Origin: Tissierellia bacterium
GTDB taxonomy: Bacteria; Bacillota; Clostridia; Tissierellales; Tepidimicrobiaceae
NCBI GenBank assembly: GCA_012518745.1
Contig: JAAYRM010000142.1
Location: 1 to 9,316 of the forward strand
DNA: 9,316 nt
Direction: 5' to 3'
Under the pieces are notes generated by a model. It worked only from the letters and a program-made list of their open reading frames with translations. It ran no database searches and was not told where the DNA came from. The position numbers and the translations under genes are program-made. Positions within the stretch are counted from its first letter, which is position 1; every line of letters starts with the position of its first letter. This document shows positions 6,321 to 9,316 of this stretch, piece after piece.

Positions 6321-6364
6321 CCATATAAAAATCCCCTCCCGGGATCCGTTCCCAGGAGGGGATT
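6321..6364 (-). terminator. Strong intrinsic terminator after fprA
   Basis: Minus strand: outer arms AATCCCCTCC and GGAGGGGATT pair perfectly over 10 bp; after one mismatch an inner TGGGA/TCCC part extends the stem by 4 bp around a 5-base loop. TTTTTATATGGATTTTT follows. It begins 12 bases after the fprA stop and insulates thrR-hom. Confidence 0.93.
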
Positions 6365-6376
6365 CAATGGGTATAA

Positions 6377-7564
6377 TTATATTTTCTTGACAAACTCCCT
6401 ACCATATTCCACACATTCCGCAATGGCATCCTCATCTGGATTCCATAGCGTCTTCAATCCTTCATCCACCACTTCTATCTTGGCATTCCTAAGCTTCTCG
6501 TTGATTAGGTCTACCGATTCCCCACTCCAGCCATATGAGCCAAAGGCAGCTGCCTTCTTGTTTTTAAACCCAATCCCTCTGATCATGTCTAGAAGCCCTG
6601 CAGAAGCGGACATTATGCTCTTATTCACCGTCGATGAACCTACCAAGATGGCCTTGGATTTAAACAATTCGGTTACTATATCGTTTTTATCCGTCTTAGC
6701 CACATTATATAGTTTGACTACGACATCCTCATCCTCCAATTGAATTCCCTTGGCGATCCCTTCGGCCATCCTCTTGGTGGCATCCCACATAGTATCATAT
6801 ACCAAGGTGATCTGGTTCTCCTGATAATTATCTGCCCATTCCAGATACTTCTCAACTATTTGGACTGGATTATCCCTCCATATAATTCCATGGCTTGTAG
6901 CGATCATATCTAGTGGCAATTCAAAGCTTAGCACTTCCTTTATCTTATTGGTTACCAATGCACTGAATGGCGTTAAGATATTTGCATAATACTTAATTGC
7001 CTCCTGATATAGCTCAGCTTGATCCACTAGATCATTATACATCCGCTCAGATGCGTAATGCTGCCCAAATGCATCGTTACTGAATAATATATTTTCTCCA
7101 CTCATATAAGTAAACATGCTATCCGGCCAGTGTAACATTCTAGCCTCCACAAAGGTCAATGTCGTTTCGCCTATATCCAAGGTGTCCCCCGTCTTCACCT
7201 CTACAAAATTCCAGTCCTCATGGTAATGTGCCTTCAATATCCTGGCCCCATTGGCAGTACAATAGACTGGCACATCTGGTATTTCCTTCAATAGCAGCGG
7301 TAATGCCCCACTATGGTCTACCTCGGCATGGTTGGCTATGACATAGTCTATGTCCTCAAGATCTACTTCCTTCTTCAAATTCTCTACAAATTCCTCCGCA
7401 AAGGGTTCCCATACCGTATCTATTAGAACGGTCTTTTCATCCCTTATCAGGTATGAATTATAGGATGAACCCCTATGGGTGGAATATTCAGGTCCGTGGA
7501 ATGACCGCAATTCCCAATCGATCTTCCCAACCCAGGTCACCTTATCCGTCATCTTAAACCCCAT
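6377..7564 (-). CDS. fprA: Flavodiiron protein, A-type flavoprotein (FprA family)
   Basis: A 395-residue soluble protein that reduces O2 to water or NO to N2O, fed by rubredoxin or a similar electron donor (family knowledge). The N-terminal metallo-beta-lactamase-like domain carries the full diiron set: H79-x-E81-x-D83-H84 (NHAEVDHSG), H145 (MLHWPDSM), D164 (FSNDAFG) and H225 (SHGIIWR). The C-terminal flavodoxin domain (about 252-395) has the FMN-loop regions VYDTMWDAT, GSSTVNKSI and FGSYGWSGES. There is no fused rubredoxin or flavin reductase domain, so partners lie elsewhere. The start ATG at 7564 follows AAGGGGG; a second ATG four codons in lacks a clear site. It sits 111 bases downstream of an FNR-like regulator on the same strand and ends at a strong terminator. 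Confidence 0.97.
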   Translation of the reverse strand: MGFKMTDKVTWVGKIDWELRSFHGPEYSTHRGSSYNSYLIRDEKTVLIDTVWEPFAEEFVENLKKEVDLEDIDYVIANHAEVDHSGALPLLLKEIPDVPVYCTANGARILKAHYHEDWNFVEVKTGDTLDIGETTLTFVEARMLHWPDSMFTYMSGENILFSNDAFGQHYASERMYNDLVDQAELYQEAIKYYANILTPFSALVTNKIKEVLSFELPLDMIATSHGIIWRDNPVQIVEKYLEWADNYQENQITLVYDTMWDATKRMAEGIAKGIQLEDEDVVVKLYNVAKTDKNDIVTELFKSKAILVGSSTVNKSIMSASAGLLDMIRGIGFKNKKAAAFGSYGWSGESVDLINEKLRNAKIEVVDEGLKTLWNPDEDAIAECVEYGREFVKKI

Positions 7565-7586
7565 AATAATGCCCCCTTATATAATA

Positions 7587-7609
7587 TTGATAGCGTTTAT
7601 CGTTGATAA
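7587..7609. promoter_or_regulatory. Cluster of TTGATA/TTATC half-sites upstream of fprA
   Basis: TTGATA occurs at 7587 and again at 7603, 16 bases apart, with an inverted TTATC at 7597, so TTATC-GTT-GATAA forms a perfect 5-bp dyad. TTGAT is the FNR half-site, but the spacing is not the canonical TTGAT-N4-ATCAA. It lies 23 bases or more from the fprA start, in the 111-base gap after the FNR-like gene. That gap is AT-rich; possible -10 hexamers (TATTAT, 7635-7630, and TATAAG, 7641-7636, minus strand) have no good -35. No clear terminator for the regulator is seen there. Confidence 0.3.
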
Positions 7610-7675
7610 TATTTGTCTTTACTACCTTTATAATACTTATACACTGAAATCGAGTTTTAAAACCAATTATTTTAA

Positions 7676-8365
7676 TTATTCCGATATTATAGCCTCTAGC
7701 CCTTCTTTATCCAGTATTATAATCCCCCTATGTCCCACTAGTTCTATCAGCCCTCGCTCCTGAAGGGAGGATAGCTTTCTACTCAGCGTCTCCTGGCTCA
7801 TTCCCATATGGGATGCTAAATCCCCCTTGCTCATCTTCAGGGTCACTTCTTTTCCACCCTTGGCCATATCGAATATAGTATTTACAATCCTAGTTTCCAC
7901 ATCATGAATTCCCAGATGTTCTATCAGGTTCTCCGCCCTCTCTAACCTTATGCTCAGCTCTCCCAATATCTTAAGGCCAATGGTGGGATACTTTACGATT
8001 AAATCCTTTAGCTTGTCCCCATCTACTATGCATAGACTGACCCTCTGCAATACCTCGGCATTATCCCTCATGGTGCTATTGGCGAAAAGCGATAATTCCC
8101 CCATGAAATCCCCAGGTCCAAGCACCCTGATAACCTGCTCCTTACCCGAATTCGATAGCCTAGTTATCTTAACCTTGCCCTTATGAATTATGAATATCCT
8201 ATCCACCCTATCCCCAGCCATATATATCATCTGGCCCTTCTGGTATTCCCTGCTAGTGATTATGCTAGCTATCTCCCCCATCTCATGATGATCTAGGGAA
8301 TTGAATATTGGAACTATTTCCATACAGAATTGCTCTTTCCCACCTAAATTGCAACCACAATCCAT
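7676..8365 (-). CDS. FNR-like CRP-family regulator, probable [4Fe-4S] O2/NO sensor
   Basis: A 229-residue protein starting MDCGCNLGG at ATG 8365, chosen for the near-perfect GGGGAGGTG 6 bases before it; an ATG nine codons upstream has the weaker AAGGGGATC. N-terminal cysteines C3, C5 and C14 plus C112 match the four-cysteine pattern of E. coli FNR: C112 aligns with FNR C122 by the spacing C-x6-L-x2-L, and the N-terminal group precedes the beta-barrel (VPIFNSL). The barrel spans about 18-125 (GPGDFMGELSLFA), then a dimer helix and a winged HTH (about 178-210). The recognition helix reads Q-E-T-L-S-R, with E192, S195 and R196 at the spacing of FNR E209, S212, R213. It should thus bind FNR-like DNA in a cluster-dependent way (inference). 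It sits just upstream of fprA, its likely target, and 51 bases after a helicase gene with no clear terminator between. Confidence 0.9.
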   Translation of the reverse strand: MDCGCNLGGKEQFCMEIVPIFNSLDHHEMGEIASIITSREYQKGQMIYMAGDRVDRIFIIHKGKVKITRLSNSGKEQVIRVLGPGDFMGELSLFANSTMRDNAEVLQRVSLCIVDGDKLKDLIVKYPTIGLKILGELSIRLERAENLIEHLGIHDVETRIVNTIFDMAKGGKEVTLKMSKGDLASHMGMSQETLSRKLSSLQERGLIELVGHRGIIILDKEGLEAIISE

Positions 8366-8416
8366 CGAATACACCTCCCCATCCCTGCTCATAGATCCCC
8401 TTCACTTCCCGAGGGT

Positions 8417-9316
8417 TTATCTTCTCGGTGGATTGGCCAGCTCAACCCTCACCCTAGCTCCCCTTATCCTCCTAGAATTCAACCCATCGACGATCTCCCT
8501 CGCATATCTACTCTGCACATCTACAAAGGTAAACCTATCATATATATCTATACCCCCTATAGCCTCGTTGGGTACATGGGTTTGATTCATTATGGCACCT
8601 AGTATATGTCTAGAGCTAACCCCTCTTCTTTTCCCTGTGCTAATATATATCCTGACCATATGCCCCGAACCCATATCCCCGCGATCTACTACATCCAATT
8701 CCTCATGGGTATCCAGTTCATTGTTTTTAAAATAGAGTTTCAATAGGGCTGCCGCCACCTCAAAGGAATTATGATCCCTTTCGAGGAGCGAATTCAACAT
8801 CTCCTCATATCTATCCAGATCGCCCTTTTCTATCTCCCCCTCCACCTTTTCCAATAATAGATCCATCTTTCTCTCCCTCATATCCTTAAGGGTGGGTAGA
8901 TCCTTCCTATGGATTCTAGTCTTCGTATACCTCTCTATATCCCTAATCCTATACCTATCCCTGCCAACCACAAAACTCAATGCCATTCCATCCCTACCAG
9001 CCCTTGCAGTTCTACCTATTCTATGGACGTAATATTCCTCATCCTGGGGTATATCGTAATTGAATACCATATCCACCTCATCTACATCCAAGCCCCGCGC
9101 GGCCACATCGGTCGCCACGAGGATGTCGATATTGCCCGATCTGAATTTGGACATCACCCTGTCCCTCTGGGGTTGCCTTAGGTCCCCATGGAGGCCATCG
9201 GCAAAGAATCCCCTTCCCTGTAGCTCTATGGTGAGTTCATCCACCTTCTTCTTGGTATTGCAGAATACTATCGAGAGGTTGGGATTATATATATCTAGAA
9301 GCCTAGATAGTATCTC
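8417..9316 (-). CDS. DEAD-box RNA helicase, C-terminal part (N-terminus outside window)
   Basis: The frame is open from the window edge to TAA at 8419-8417, giving 299 residues without the true start. It covers the second RecA domain with motif IV (VFCNTK, 17-22), motif V (VATDVAARGLD, 67-77) and motif VI (HRIGRTARAGR, 98-108), a charged helical linker (about 130-215), and a C-terminal DbpA-type RNA-binding fold (about 219-294, ending RIRGARVRVELA). The ATP-binding motifs Q, I and DEAD lie outside. This layout is that of DeaD/DbpA/YxiN-type helicases that remodel rRNA or mRNA, often at low temperature; which subgroup it belongs to depends on the missing part and on RNA contacts I cannot judge. 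It may be transcribed together with the FNR-like gene downstream. Confidence 0.95.
   Translation of the reverse strand, partial: EILSRLLDIYNPNLSIVFCNTKKKVDELTIELQGRGFFADGLHGDLRQPQRDRVMSKFRSGNIDILVATDVAARGLDVDEVDMVFNYDIPQDEEYYVHRIGRTARAGRDGMALSFVVGRDRYRIRDIERYTKTRIHRKDLPTLKDMRERKMDLLLEKVEGEIEKGDLDRYEEMLNSLLERDHNSFEVAAALLKLYFKNNELDTHEELDVVDRGDMGSGHMVRIYISTGKRRGVSSRHILGAIMNQTHVPNEAIGGIDIYDRFTFVDVQSRYAREIVDGLNSRRIRGARVRVELANPPRR

Noticed and set aside
6228..6330. T-box or amino-acid riboswitch upstream of thrR-hom
   Set aside because: The leader is only about 50 bases from the predicted start, with no T-box sequence and no terminator/antiterminator pair; the hairpin at 6330-6364 lies upstream of the promoter and belongs to fprA.
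8366..8392. Longer FNR-like start at 8392
   Set aside because: Its ribosome site is weaker than GGGGAGGTG before the ATG at 8365, and the extra nine residues are not family-like; not fully excluded.
8409..8428. CCGAG...CTCGG inverted repeat between helicase and FNR-like genes
   Set aside because: Only 5 bp with a 10-base loop, overlapping the helicase stop and lacking a T tract; likely chance.

Overview
The window looks like a chromosomal piece of an anaerobic, spore-forming Clostridia/Tissierellia-type Firmicute. The signs are strong GGAGG-like Shine-Dalgarno sites before nearly every gene, AT-rich DNA with very frequent ATA, AGG and CTA codons, a Gram-positive-style homoserine dehydrogenase with an ACT tail, a flavodiiron protein, a DUF438-hemerythrin protein and sporulation-type promoters. 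No mobile element, tRNA, rRNA or CRISPR array was seen. The species cannot be named from the sequence alone.

Layout, left to right. (1) 1-1124, minus strand: two tandem paralogous genes for small cysteine-bracketed LysM-repeat proteins without signal peptides. The left one runs off the window. Each has its own promoter matching the mother-cell sigma-K pattern (AC-N16-CATANNNTA), and a terminator separates them. (2) 1140-2335, minus: an overlapping pair encoding the two halves of a COG0701/DUF318-type permease; the second half carries a C-terminal single-cluster ferredoxin domain. (3) 2428-4432, plus: a CRP/FNR-family regulator divergent from the permease pair, then a DUF438-hemerythrin-PAS protein. 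A perfect AGTAAC-N4-GTTACT dyad lies in the divergent promoter region. (4) A hairpin separates these from 4463-6227, minus: a thrR-like ACT-domain regulator followed by hom (homoserine dehydrogenase). (5) 6377-8365, minus: an FNR-like regulator whose four cysteines match the E. coli FNR arrangement, then a flavodiiron protein (FprA) ending at a strong terminator. (6) 8417-9316, minus: the C-terminal part of a DEAD-box RNA helicase with a DbpA-type RNA-binding domain.

How the parts may work together: about half the window fits defence against O2 or NO and redox control. It has two CRP/FNR regulators, one probably an iron-sulfur O2/NO sensor, each next to a different non-heme diiron protein (hemerythrin, flavodiiron). 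The ferredoxin-fused split permease, divergent from one of these regulators, is the least explained element and the best candidate for an undescribed redox-linked transport system. The thrR-hom pair is ordinary threonine/methionine-branch biosynthesis. The LysM pair is probably spore-coat material.
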